From assembly GCF_001665685.1 (NCBI RefSeq), contig NZ_LZTB01000120.1:1-64000 (forward strand): 64,000 nt of DNA, written 5' to 3'. Each line of letters opens with the position of its first letter. Within the stretch, counting starts at the first letter, position 1. Position numbers and translations under genes: made by a program. This document shows positions 18,329 through 25,984 of this stretch, in pieces. The notes below the pieces were generated by a model, which saw only the letters and a program-made list of their open reading frames with translations, was not told where the DNA came from and did no database searches. The DNA comes from Mycobacterium sp. 852013-50091_SCH5140682. GTDB taxonomy: Bacteria > Actinomycetota > Actinomycetes > Mycobacteriales > Mycobacteriaceae.

Positions 18329-18964
18329 GTGGCGCATACCGCGAGCCGGGGACCAGGCCGTCCCCCCGCAGCTAAGGCTGCGGAGACCCGTGAGCGCATC
18401 TTGCATGCTGCGCGCGAGGTGTTCAGCGAACTCGGATATGACGCTGCCACTTTCCAGGCAATAGCCATCCGGGCGGATCTCACCCGCCCCGCGATCAACC
18501 ATTACTTCGGCAGCAAAAGCGTGCTGTACCGCGAGGTGGTCGAGCAGACCAATGCGTCGGTGATTGCCGCGGGAATTGCCAAGGCCAACGAGTCGTCCAC
18601 CTTGCTCGGTCGCCTGTCGGCCTTTTTCGCCGCTGCCATGGACGCCGACTCGAGCGACCGATCCACGGCCGCGTTCCTGGTCACCTCAGTGTTGGAGGCT
18701 CAGCGCCACCCCGATCTGGTGTCGGATGAGCACGACGCGCTCAAGAGCTCGCGGGCGTTCGTGTCCTGGGCGGTCAACGACGCTGTCGAGCGCGGCGAGT
18801 TGAGCGGTGACACCGATATTCCGGCGATCGTGGAGATGCTGATCGCAGTGATGTGGGGCATGGGTTTCTACGCCGGATACGTCGGCAATGCCGACGAACT
18901 CGGGGTCATCGTGGACAAGTTCGAGCTGCTGATGGCCAACAAACTCTGGCAGTTGCGCGACTGA
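18329..18964 (+). CDS. TetR-family transcriptional regulator (Rv0144-like)
   Basis: 211-residue repressor with an N-terminal HTH containing FQAIAIRADLTRPAINHYFG followed by the usual SKSVLYREV helix. GTG at 18329 is preferred because it gives a normal TetR N-terminus with a basic PGRPPAAK arm; upstream in-frame codons read into the promoter. It precedes an SAM methyltransferase by 60 bp, the same order as Rv0144-Rv0146 in M. tuberculosis. The ligand is unknown. Confidence 0.85.
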   Translation: MAHTASRGPGRPPAAKAAETRERILHAAREVFSELGYDAATFQAIAIRADLTRPAINHYFGSKSVLYREVVEQTNASVIAAGIAKANESSTLLGRLSAFFAAAMDADSSDRSTAAFLVTSVLEAQRHPDLVSDEHDALKSSRAFVSWAVNDAVERGELSGDTDIPAIVEMLIAVMWGMGFYAGYVGNADELGVIVDKFELLMANKLWQLRD

Positions 18965-19024
18965 TGCGTGAGCTGGCACACGCCAGCCGATAGCTTGCCT
19001 AACTTGCTGAGTAGCATCGGACAG

Positions 19025-19960
19025 ATGAGCTCACTGCGCAGTCACGACGACACCTGGGACATCGCCACCAGCGTCGGTACCACGGCCGTCATGGTGGCCG
19101 CCGCCCGCGCCGCGGAAACCGAGCGCGAGGACCCGCTGATCACCGACCCGTACGCCCGGCTGCTGGTCACCGGCGCCGGTACCGGCATCTGGGAAACCTT
19201 GTTGGACAAGGACTTTGCCACCAAGATCGAATCGGCCGACGCTGAGGCAGCGGCCATCTTCGAGCACATGGGCAACTACCAGGCGGTGCGCACGCACTTC
19301 TTCGACGCATACTTCGCCGACGCGGTGCAGGCCGGTATCCGTCAGGTCGTCATCCTGGCATCGGGTCTGGATTCCCGGGCCTACCGGCTGGAGTGGCCGG
19401 AAGGCACCACGGTGTACGAGATCGATCAGCCCAAGGTGCTGGAGTACAAGGCCGCCACGCTGACCGAGCATGGCGTGCAGCCGACCGCCGAGCGCCACGA
19501 GGTCCCGATGGACCTGCGCTTCGACTGGCCGAAGGCGTTGCGGGAGGCTGGTTTTGATGCGGAGAAGCCGACGGCGTGGCTGGCCGAGGGTCTGTTGATG
19601 TACCTGCCCGCCGATGCTCAGGACCGGCTCTTCGAGCAGATCACCGAACTGTCGGCGCCGGGCAGTCGCATCGCGGCCGAGACCGCCGGGCACACGGCAG
19701 CCGAGCGCCGCGAGGAGATGCGGGAGCGCTTCGCGCGGTTCGCGGCCCAGTTCAATCTGGAGCAGGCCCTCGACATCCAGAACCTGGTTTACGAGGACCC
19801 CGACCGCGCCGATGTGACGCAGTGGCTCAACGAGCACGGCTGGCAGGCGCACGGTGTGCACTCCCTCGCGGAGATGCGCCGGCTGAACCGCTCCGTCGAC
19901 TTGCAGCACCCTCACGACGACGACGCCTTCGCGACCTTCGTCACGGCGCAACGGATTTAG
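19025..19960 (+). CDS. S-adenosylmethionine-dependent methyltransferase (LCM-type, Rv0146-like)
   Basis: 311 residues of the mycobacterial leucine-carboxyl-methyltransferase-like family (PF04072). Visible hallmarks are DDTWDIATSVGTTAVMVAAA at the N-terminus, the SAM-binding VILASGLDSRAYRL, the acidic YEIDQP and the WLAEGLLMYLP segment. ATG at 19025 matches the family N-terminus; the frame is open upstream to 18968. These enzymes probably O-methylate small acids or lipids, but substrates are not established. A terminator follows. Confidence 0.92.
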   Translation: MSSLRSHDDTWDIATSVGTTAVMVAAARAAETEREDPLITDPYARLLVTGAGTGIWETLLDKDFATKIESADAEAAAIFEHMGNYQAVRTHFFDAYFADAVQAGIRQVVILASGLDSRAYRLEWPEGTTVYEIDQPKVLEYKAATLTEHGVQPTAERHEVPMDLRFDWPKALREAGFDAEKPTAWLAEGLLMYLPADAQDRLFEQITELSAPGSRIAAETAGHTAAERREEMRERFARFAAQFNLEQALDIQNLVYEDPDRADVTQWLNEHGWQAHGVHSLAEMRRLNRSVDLQHPHDDDAFATFVTAQRI

Positions 19961-19974
19961 CAGCAGCGCAACAA

Positions 19975-20009
19975 AAGCGGGGCACCGGATGTTCTCCGGT
20001 GCCCCGCTT
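19975..20009. terminator. bidirectional terminator after the Rv0146-like gene
   Basis: A perfect 15-bp GC-rich stem (AAGCGGGGCACCGGA and complement) with a 5-nt loop. The AA and TT ends give a short A/U tail in both directions. It separates convergent genes. Confidence 0.88.
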
Positions 20010-20019
20010 GAGTTGTCTG

Positions 20020-20187
20020 TCAGCGGCTCTGGTGAACCGAGGTGTCGACCTGCGGCACGTTCACGTGCTGGCCGATCTGGTTGAGCCAATCCTGGTGGTC
20101 CACCCCGGCCGATGCCGGCCCAGCCAGGCCCAAGACGGCGGCGGCGAATCCGCTTGCGACGATGGCGGTGAATCCGAACTTCTTCAT
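20020..20187 (-). CDS. small secreted protein, 55 residues
   Basis: Unrecognised small exported protein. A clear signal peptide (MKKFGF, hydrophobic core, AGPASA cleavage site near residue 27) leaves a mature peptide of about 28 residues containing HQDWLNQIGQH. The ATG at 20187 follows an AAGAGG ribosome site. It sits directly after a strong terminator and is divergent from the SDR gene, with a 240-bp spacer that should hold both promoters. No family assigned. Confidence 0.7.
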   Translation of the reverse strand: MKKFGFTAIVASGFAAAVLGLAGPASAGVDHQDWLNQIGQHVNVPQVDTSVHQSR

Positions 20188-20427
20188 TTCTCTTGCCTCT
20201 TCTTTGTTCTGTTGCTTTCCTGACTGGTTCAACTTGCGGCCTGCGGTGTTCATTCCGGTAAAACCCCGCGGAACGCCGTGACAGTGCTCACTACGCCGGC
20301 GCAGCGCGTGCCTTCGGCTGACCCGGTGCATGGCCGACGATCTCGCCGCCGTATACAGAGAAGGACGCCCGACAGTGGTGATTGCTGACGGGCCCGAGCT
20401 GAGCCCCTTTAAGCGAGAGGAACCCTC

Positions 20428-21291
20428 ATGGCAGGAGTGCAGGATCGCGTTGTTGTCGTCACCGGTGCCGGCGGTGGTCTGGGCCGTGAATACGCCCTGA
20501 CGCTCGCCCGCGAGGGCGCCAGCGTCGTTGTCAACGACCTGGGCGGTGCCCGCGACGGCACCGGCGCCGGCCACAACATGGCCGACGAGGTCGTCAACGA
20601 GATCAAGGCCGCGGGCGGACGCGCCGTCGCCAACTATGACAGCGTCGCCGAGTCCGAGGGCGCCGAGAACATCATCAAGACCGCCCTCGACGAGTTCGGC
20701 AAGGTCGACGGCGTGGTCAGCAACGCAGGCATCCTGCGCGACGGCACGTTCCACAAGATGACGTTCGAGAACTGGGACGCCGTGCTCAAGGTGCACCTTT
20801 ACGGTGGATACAACGTCATCCGCGCCGCCTGGCCGCATTTCCGTGAGCAGAGCTTCGGCCGCGTCGTCGTCGCCACCTCCACCAGCGGCCTGTTCGGCAA
20901 CTTCGGCCAGGCCAACTACGGCGCCGCCAAGCTCGGCCTGGTCGGCCTGATCAACACGCTGGCCCAGGAAGGCGCCAAGTACAACATCAAGACCAACGCG
21001 GTCGCGCCCATCGCCGCCACCCGCATGACGCAGGACATCCTGCCGCCCGAGGTGTTCGAGAAGCTCACCCCCGAGTACGTCGCCCCGGTCGTGGCCTACC
21101 TCATGACCGAGGAACTGCCCGATACCGACTCCGTCTTCATCGTCGGCGGTGGCAAGGTGCAGCGCACGGCGCTCTTCCAGAACGAGGGCGTCACCTTCAC
21201 CGAGGTGCCCTCCGTCGATGACATCGCCGCCAAGTGGGGCGAGATCACCGACCTGTCCGCAGCGCAGCAGGCCAGCTTCAAGCTGGGCTAG
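20428..21291 (+). CDS. short-chain dehydrogenase/reductase (Rv0148-like, MFE-2 type)
   Basis: 287-residue NAD(P)-dependent oxidoreductase resembling the dehydrogenase unit of peroxisomal multifunctional enzyme 2 (3-hydroxyacyl-CoA or 17-beta-hydroxysteroid dehydrogenase). The cofactor loop TGAGGGLGREYAL is at residues 12-24, NAG at 99-101, and Ser151, Tyr164 and Lys168 (YGAAK) form the catalytic set. The quinone oxidoreductase gene starts 5 bp after its stop. Likely role in lipid or steroid beta-oxidation. Confidence 0.92.
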   Translation: MAGVQDRVVVVTGAGGGLGREYALTLAREGASVVVNDLGGARDGTGAGHNMADEVVNEIKAAGGRAVANYDSVAESEGAENIIKTALDEFGKVDGVVSNAGILRDGTFHKMTFENWDAVLKVHLYGGYNVIRAAWPHFREQSFGRVVVATSTSGLFGNFGQANYGAAKLGLVGLINTLAQEGAKYNIKTNAVAPIAATRMTQDILPPEVFEKLTPEYVAPVVAYLMTEELPDTDSVFIVGGGKVQRTALFQNEGVTFTEVPSVDDIAAKWGEITDLSAAQQASFKLG

Positions 21292-21296
21292 ATCCA

Positions 21297-22268
21297 GTGA
21301 AAGCGCTTGTAGCGCAGGCACTTACCGGTACATCCGGGTTGGCGTACGTCGACGTCCCCGATCCCGTGTCCAACGATGCGGTGATCGTGGACGTCGGCGC
21401 CGCAGGCGTCTGCTTCCCGGATCTGCTGTTGCTGCGCGGCGAATACCAGTTGCGGCTGGAGCCGCCGTTCACCCCCGGTATGGAGGTCGCCGGTACCGTG
21501 CGGTCGGCGCCGGAAGGGTCGGGTTTCACGGCCGGTCAGCGAGTGTCGGCGATGACGATGCTGGGCGGGTACGCCGAGCAGGTCGCCGTCGCGCCGGCCA
21601 GCGTCATCCCCACGCCCGACGGCATCGACGACGGGCAGGCCGCCTCGTTGTTGGGCAACTACTACTCGATGCAGTTCGCGCTGGCTCGCCGCGGCGGGCT
21701 GCAAGCAGGCGAGACCGTGCTGGTGCTCGGCTCGGCGGGCGGCATCGGTGTCGCGTCGATCCAGCTCGCAAAGGCCATGGGCGCCAAGGTCATTGCGATG
21801 GTGCACCGGTCCGGTGCCGAGGAGTTCGTCACGTCGGTGGGTGCCGATGTGGTGTTGCCGCTGGCCGACGGCTGGCGGCAGGCCGTGCTCGACGCCACTG
21901 ATGGCCACGGCGTCGACCTGGTCGTCGACCCGATCGGCGGCGAGGCCTTCGACGACGCCATCCGTGTGCTGGCACCCGAGGGCCGGCTGCTGGTGATCGG
22001 ATTCGCCGCCGGTGGCGGAATCCCGACCGTCAAGGTGAACCGCCTGCTGTTGCGCAACGTCAGCGTGGTCGGGGTGGGCTGGGGCGAATTCCTACGGCGC
22101 CACCCGGCGGCCCAGGGGCAGGTCGGAGACGAACTGGCCAAGTTGGTCGCGGCCGGGCTGCGGCCGCCACCGCCCGTGCGCTATCCGTTGTCGGACGGGG
22201 CGGCGGCGCTCGACGCCCTGGCCAGTGGCGGGGTGCGGGGCAAGCTGGTGTTGGAGCCACAACGATGA
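21297..22268 (+). CDS. NADPH:quinone oxidoreductase family protein (Rv0149-like)
   Basis: Zinc-free medium-chain dehydrogenase/reductase, 323 residues. N-terminal GroES-like part with AAGVCFPDLLLLRGEYQ, then a Rossmann domain with VLGSAGGIGVASIQLAKAMG. Close in layout to M. tuberculosis Rv0149, also next to the SDR gene. GTG start at 21297, five bases after the SDR stop; the stop overlaps the next ATG (ATGA). Electron acceptor unknown. Confidence 0.9.
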   Translation: MKALVAQALTGTSGLAYVDVPDPVSNDAVIVDVGAAGVCFPDLLLLRGEYQLRLEPPFTPGMEVAGTVRSAPEGSGFTAGQRVSAMTMLGGYAEQVAVAPASVIPTPDGIDDGQAASLLGNYYSMQFALARRGGLQAGETVLVLGSAGGIGVASIQLAKAMGAKVIAMVHRSGAEEFVTSVGADVVLPLADGWRQAVLDATDGHGVDLVVDPIGGEAFDDAIRVLAPEGRLLVIGFAAGGGIPTVKVNRLLLRNVSVVGVGWGEFLRRHPAAQGQVGDELAKLVAAGLRPPPPVRYPLSDGAAALDALASGGVRGKLVLEPQR

Positions 22269-22960
22269 AAGCCCTCGCATTCGACGTGTTCGGGACCGTC
22301 GTCGATTGGCGGTCGTCGATCATCGCCGAACTCGCGACCTTTGGTGAACACCATGGGCTGCAGCGGGATTGGCCGGCCTTCGCCGATGCCTGGCGGGCCG
22401 GCTACGCCCCGGCGATGGACCGGGTGCGGCGCGGCGAGCTGCCATGGACCCGGATCGACGACCTGCACCGGCAGATCCTGGTTTCGCTGCTGAGCGAGGC
22501 CGGGATCGAGGTGGGGGATGACGAGGTCGACCACCTCAACCGGGCCTGGCACCGGCTGAACCCGTGGCCCGATTCGGTGGCCGGGCTGACCAGGCTCAAG
22601 GACCGTTTCGTCATCACCACGCTGTCCAACGGGAATCTGTCCCTGCTCACCAACATGGCCAAACATGCCGGGCTGCCCTGGGATTGCGTGATCTCGGCTG
22701 AGCTGTTCCGGCACTACAAGCCGGACGCCGAGGCCTATCTGGGCTGCGCCGAACTACTCGACGTGGCACCCGCCGAGCTCACCCTCGTCGCCGCACATCC
22801 GTCCGACCTGCGGGCGGCCCGGGCGGCCGGGCTGGGCACGGCCTATGTGGCCCGGCCCCTCGAATACGGGCCGGATCGCGAGGCCCACGTGGTCGAACCG
22901 GGCGAGTTCGACGTGTTGGCGACGGATTTTCTCGACCTCGCCGACCAGCTCGGTGCGTAG
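22265..22960 (+). CDS. HAD-family hydrolase, haloacid dehalogenase type II
   Basis: 231 residues. Motif I FDVFGTVVDW with nucleophile Asp7, motif II TLSNGN (Ser/Asn), the HYKPDAEAY lysine motif III and a VAAHPSDL motif IV. This arrangement is typical of L-2-haloacid dehalogenases; many relatives act on other small organic acids or phosphates. It overlaps the quinone reductase gene in ATGA and lies inside a compact plus-strand run. Confidence 0.87.
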   Translation: MKALAFDVFGTVVDWRSSIIAELATFGEHHGLQRDWPAFADAWRAGYAPAMDRVRRGELPWTRIDDLHRQILVSLLSEAGIEVGDDEVDHLNRAWHRLNPWPDSVAGLTRLKDRFVITTLSNGNLSLLTNMAKHAGLPWDCVISAELFRHYKPDAEAYLGCAELLDVAPAELTLVAAHPSDLRAARAAGLGTAYVARPLEYGPDREAHVVEPGEFDVLATDFLDLADQLGA

Positions 22961-22969
22961 CGTGGAGCT

Positions 22970-23689
22970 GTGGACACTGCGTCGAATCAAGCACTGCGCC
23001 GCGCACTCGATCTGTTGATCGATCCGCCGGCTGACCCTGACATCAGCAAGGGCTACCTCGATCTGTTGGGCGCGGGCTCGGACGCACCCAAGAACTCGGG
23101 GACGATCCAGAAGTGGTGGGCGTCCCCGGTCGGGTCGATGCTCTATGACCGTGCCCAGTTGCTGAACCGGCGGCTGCTGGCGGTGACCCGGCCGCCCGTC
23201 GACTGGTTGAACATCCCGTCCGGTGGCGTCGTGCTCGACGTCGGCAGCGGCCCCGGCAACGTCACGGCGGCGTTGGCTCGCGCCGCCGGCCTCGACGGGC
23301 TGGCCCTCGGCATCGACATCTCCGAGCCGATGCTGGCCCGGGCGGTGGCCGCCGAAGCGGGCAGGCAAGTCGGCTTCATCCGCGCCGATGCTCAGCGGCT
23401 CCCGTTCCGGGATGAATCGTTCGACGCGGTGAATTCGATCGCCGTGCTGCAGTTGATCCCCGATGCCGACGCCGCACTTTCGGAGATGGTGCGGGTGCTG
23501 CGGCCGGGCCGCCGGATCGCCGTCATGGTGCCCACCGTCGGCCGCGGCCCGGTGCGCCTGCTGTCGAAGGGCGGCGCGCGGTTCTTCGGTCAGGACGAGA
23601 TCGGCGACATCTTCGAGGAACTCGGCCTGCTCAGGGTGCGCAGCAAGAGCGTCGGCGCCATTCAGTGGGTGCGCGGCCAGAAGCCGTGA
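22970..23689 (+). CDS. class I SAM-dependent methyltransferase
   Basis: 239 residues with a Methyltransf_11 fold: SAM loop LDVGSGPGNVTAALA, acidic GIDISEPML, then RADAQRLPFRDESFD and a post-III strand. The GTG start at 22970 lies 9 bp after the HAD stop. The stop TGA overlaps the GTG of the next gene. Substrate unknown; related enzymes methylate quinone precursors or small lipids. Confidence 0.87.
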   Translation: MDTASNQALRRALDLLIDPPADPDISKGYLDLLGAGSDAPKNSGTIQKWWASPVGSMLYDRAQLLNRRLLAVTRPPVDWLNIPSGGVVLDVGSGPGNVTAALARAAGLDGLALGIDISEPMLARAVAAEAGRQVGFIRADAQRLPFRDESFDAVNSIAVLQLIPDADAALSEMVRVLRPGRRIAVMVPTVGRGPVRLLSKGGARFFGQDEIGDIFEELGLLRVRSKSVGAIQWVRGQKP

Positions 23690-24171
23690 GCACTCTTGGT
23701 GTCGTACTGGTCGCTTTAGCCATCGCCGTCGGGCTTGTCGGCATCGTGGTGCCGGTACTGCCGGGCGGATTGCTGGTGTTCGCCGCGATCGCGGTGTGGG
23801 CGATCGTCGAGCACACCGCAGTGTCGTGGGTGACGCTCGGGGTCGCTGCGGCGCTGTTCATCACCACCGAGGTGGTGAAGTATCTGTGGCCGGTGCGCCG
23901 CATGCGGGCCGCCGACGTCCGGACGTGGAGCCTGGTGGCCGGCGCCGTGCTGGGGATCATCGGATTCTTCGTGATCCCGGTGCTGGGCCTGCTGCTGGGC
24001 TTCGTGGCCGGCGTGTACCTGGCAGAGTTGTCGCTGCGGCGGGACGCCCGCCGGGCCTTTGCGTCGACGGTGCATGCGGTCAAGGGGGTGGCCTTGTCGG
24101 TCGGTGTGGAGTTGACCGGCGCGCTGCTGGCGACCATCGCGTGGGTGACGGGGTTGGTGTTCAGCAATTGA
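23686..24171 (+). CDS. DUF456 membrane protein
   Basis: 161 residues with four to five hydrophobic helices and Gly-rich turns (VGIVVPVLPGG, AGAVLGIIGFF), the pattern of the DUF456 family of small integral membrane proteins of unknown function. The GTG at 23686 forms a GTGA overlap with the preceding stop, and its own stop forms a TTGA overlap with the YceI gene, so it is expected to be translationally coupled to both neighbours. Confidence 0.8.
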   Translation: MSTLGVVLVALAIAVGLVGIVVPVLPGGLLVFAAIAVWAIVEHTAVSWVTLGVAAALFITTEVVKYLWPVRRMRAADVRTWSLVAGAVLGIIGFFVIPVLGLLLGFVAGVYLAELSLRRDARRAFASTVHAVKGVALSVGVELTGALLATIAWVTGLVFSN

Positions 24172-24707
24172 CTGCTCAGCAATGGACACTGGACGCATCC
24201 GACGGCGAGTTGCTGCTGCACACGGGCGTCACCGGCAGGGCGGCCCGCATGGGGCACCGGTTGACCATCGCGCTGCGGTCATGGCAAGCGACCGTGGACT
24301 GGGACGGCGATCAGCCGTGCGCCGTCGAGCTCACCATCGACCTCGGCTCCCTCGACGTCGTCCACGGTGAAGGCGGGGTGACCCCGCTGTCGGGCGCCGA
24401 GAAGGCGGTGGTGCGTACCAACGCGCTGAAGACGTTGCAGGCCAAGCTGTTTCCTCAGGCCACTTTTCGGTCGTCGGCGATCGACCGTGACGGTGACACC
24501 CTGCGACTCGTCGGAAGCCTGGAGATCGCCGGGCGCAGCGGGCAGCAGACCGTCGACGTCCACGTGGAGCCGTACGGCGCGGGGCGGCGCATCACGGCTG
24601 AGGCGGCGGTGCGGCATTCCGACTTCGGCATCAAGCAGTATTCGATGCTGATGGGCGCGATGAAGGTGGCCGACGAGGTGCAGGTCACGCTCGCCGTAGA
24701 ACGGTGA
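24168..24707 (+). CDS. YceI-family lipid-binding protein
   Basis: 179-residue YceI-like beta-barrel protein: N-terminal WTLDASDGELLLHTGVTG, a VELTIDLGSLDV strand and C-terminal VRHSDFGIKQYS. Family members bind isoprenoid lipids in a barrel. No signal peptide is seen, so it is probably cytoplasmic. The only start that fits the domain is TTG at 24168, overlapping the DUF456 stop as TTGA. It is last in the run that begins at 20428. Confidence 0.8.
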   Translation: MTAQQWTLDASDGELLLHTGVTGRAARMGHRLTIALRSWQATVDWDGDQPCAVELTIDLGSLDVVHGEGGVTPLSGAEKAVVRTNALKTLQAKLFPQATFRSSAIDRDGDTLRLVGSLEIAGRSGQQTVDVHVEPYGAGRRITAEAAVRHSDFGIKQYSMLMGAMKVADEVQVTLAVER

Positions 24708-24717
24708 ACGTCACGGC

Positions 24718-24840
24718 TCAAGGAGCGGTGGGCGAGTCGTCGATGTGCAGGAGGCCGCAGCGCCACAACATGGCGTACAGCTCACGCAACGGAACCGTCA
24801 AGACGCGCGCCACGATGTCGGCCATCGGATCGACCGACAT
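24718..24840 (-). CDS. small protein of 40 residues, unrecognised
   Basis: A short frame starting MSVDPMADIVARVL with amphipathic helical character (VPLRELYAMLWRCGLLH) and an acidic TAP tail. Composition and codon use look mycobacterial, and an in-frame GTG at 24864 would add 8 residues. No ribosome site stands out. It occupies the gap between the convergent YceI gene and the divergent small membrane protein at 24919, so the space fits a real gene. Function unknown. Confidence 0.5.
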   Translation of the reverse strand: MSVDPMADIVARVLTVPLRELYAMLWRCGLLHIDDSPTAP

Positions 24841-24918
24841 ATTGGAGGTTGTCACGCCTGTCACGGTGGGTAATCGAGACGTCGAGTAGTCGAAACCGAC
24901 GTGACCGAGAGGTGACCA

Positions 24919-25179
24919 ATGCCCGAAAACTCACGACAGGCACAGAGTCACCGCGAAGCGGTGCAAAAGGTCCGCGATGCCCGCGGCTTTGCGCTGACGT
25001 TGCCGGTGGTGGGCCGGGTCGCGGTGCCGCCCCCTGAGCAGCTGGCCTTCTACAGCGCACTGGGCCTGCTCGCGGCTGTGGAGATCATCGACTGGCCCGT
25101 CGCCGTGTTGCTCGGCGCCGGGCAGGTGCTGATGCGCAACGAACAACGCCGCATCGCTGCGGAAAACCACGAGGCCTAA
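24919..25179 (+). CDS. small conserved hypothetical membrane protein
   Basis: 86 residues: a charged N-terminal third, a Pro-rich VAVPPPEQLAFYS segment and one or two hydrophobic helices (about 43-70), ending in NEQRRIAAENHEA. The ATG follows a GAGAGGTGA ribosome site. Not assigned to a named family. It converges with the phosphatase gene with 7 bp between them. Confidence 0.7.
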   Translation: MPENSRQAQSHREAVQKVRDARGFALTLPVVGRVAVPPPEQLAFYSALGLLAAVEIIDWPVAVLLGAGQVLMRNEQRRIAAENHEA

Positions 25180-25186
25180 CCCAGGC

Positions 25187-25984
25187 TCAACCCAGCAGCG
25201 TCGTACGCAACCCGGCAAGGTCCGCGTCCGTCACGCCGGCCGCCTTCAGGAAGCCGGACGTCGAACCGTAGGTCTTCTCGAGCGCGCGCCACGCGGCGTC
25301 CAGGTACTCCTCGCGTACGCCGAGCACCTCGTCGGTCAGGCGAGCTTCGGCGAATGAGATGACCTCGGCATCGGCTGATCGGGCCCGCACCGACTCGAGG
25401 ATGCGTCCACGCAGCGCAACGATGGCGTCGTTGCTGCGCAGGAAGTCCGCCATCACGGTGTCGCTCGGTACTCCGACGGCGTTGAGCACGGTCGCCACGG
25501 TGAACCCGGTGCGGTCCTTGCCCGCGAAGCAGTGCGCGAGCACGGGCCGGCCTGCGGCCAGCAGCGAGATCACTTGGCGCACAGCGGTATGTGCGCCGGG
25601 CAGGGTCGGGAATTCCTCATAGACCTCGACCATGTACCGCTTGGCGGCATCGACGACGTTCTCGTCGCTGGGGGACTCGGCCATCACGCGCTGGAACGTC
25701 GATTCGTGCGGCGCTTCCTGATCGGAATCGTCCTGGAAGTGGAACGGCAGCATGTGGACCTCGACGCCGTCGGGCACCAGCCCGGGGCCGCGGCGCTGCA
25801 CCTCGCGGTAGGACCGCAGGTCGGCGACATCGGTGATGGCCAAGTCGCGGAACCGGTCGCGGCCCGTGTCGGAGAGCGCGCTCAGCTCACTGGACCGGTA
25901 GAGCCGGCCGGGTCGGATCCCGGTCGTCTCCGCCACATCTCGGAAGTTCCACGCTCCTGACAGTTCTCCCAGCTCAACGGTCAT
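25187..25984 (-). CDS. ptpB: tyrosine/phosphoinositide phosphatase, PtpB-like
   Basis: 265 residues, matching the 276-residue M. tuberculosis PtpB (Rv0153c). The signature P-loop HCFAGKDRTGF with nucleophile Cys152 and general-acid region upstream is present, as is the N-terminal NFRDVAETTGIRPGRLYRSS typical of this DSP-like family. In pathogens PtpB is secreted and acts on host phosphoinositides; here a housekeeping role is as likely. The ATG overlaps the fadE2 stop (ATGA), the Rv0154c-Rv0153c arrangement. Confidence 0.92.
   Translation of the reverse strand: MTVELGELSGAWNFRDVAETTGIRPGRLYRSSELSALSDTGRDRFRDLAITDVADLRSYREVQRRGPGLVPDGVEVHMLPFHFQDDSDQEAPHESTFQRVMAESPSDENVVDAAKRYMVEVYEEFPTLPGAHTAVRQVISLLAAGRPVLAHCFAGKDRTGFTVATVLNAVGVPSDTVMADFLRSNDAIVALRGRILESVRARSADAEVISFAEARLTDEVLGVREEYLDAAWRALEKTYGSTSGFLKAAGVTDADLAGLRTTLLG

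Noticed and set aside
20188..21321. Minus-strand ORF of 433 codons upstream of the small secreted protein
   Set aside because: Only its last 55 codons form a real gene with a signal peptide; the rest is antisense to the SDR gene.
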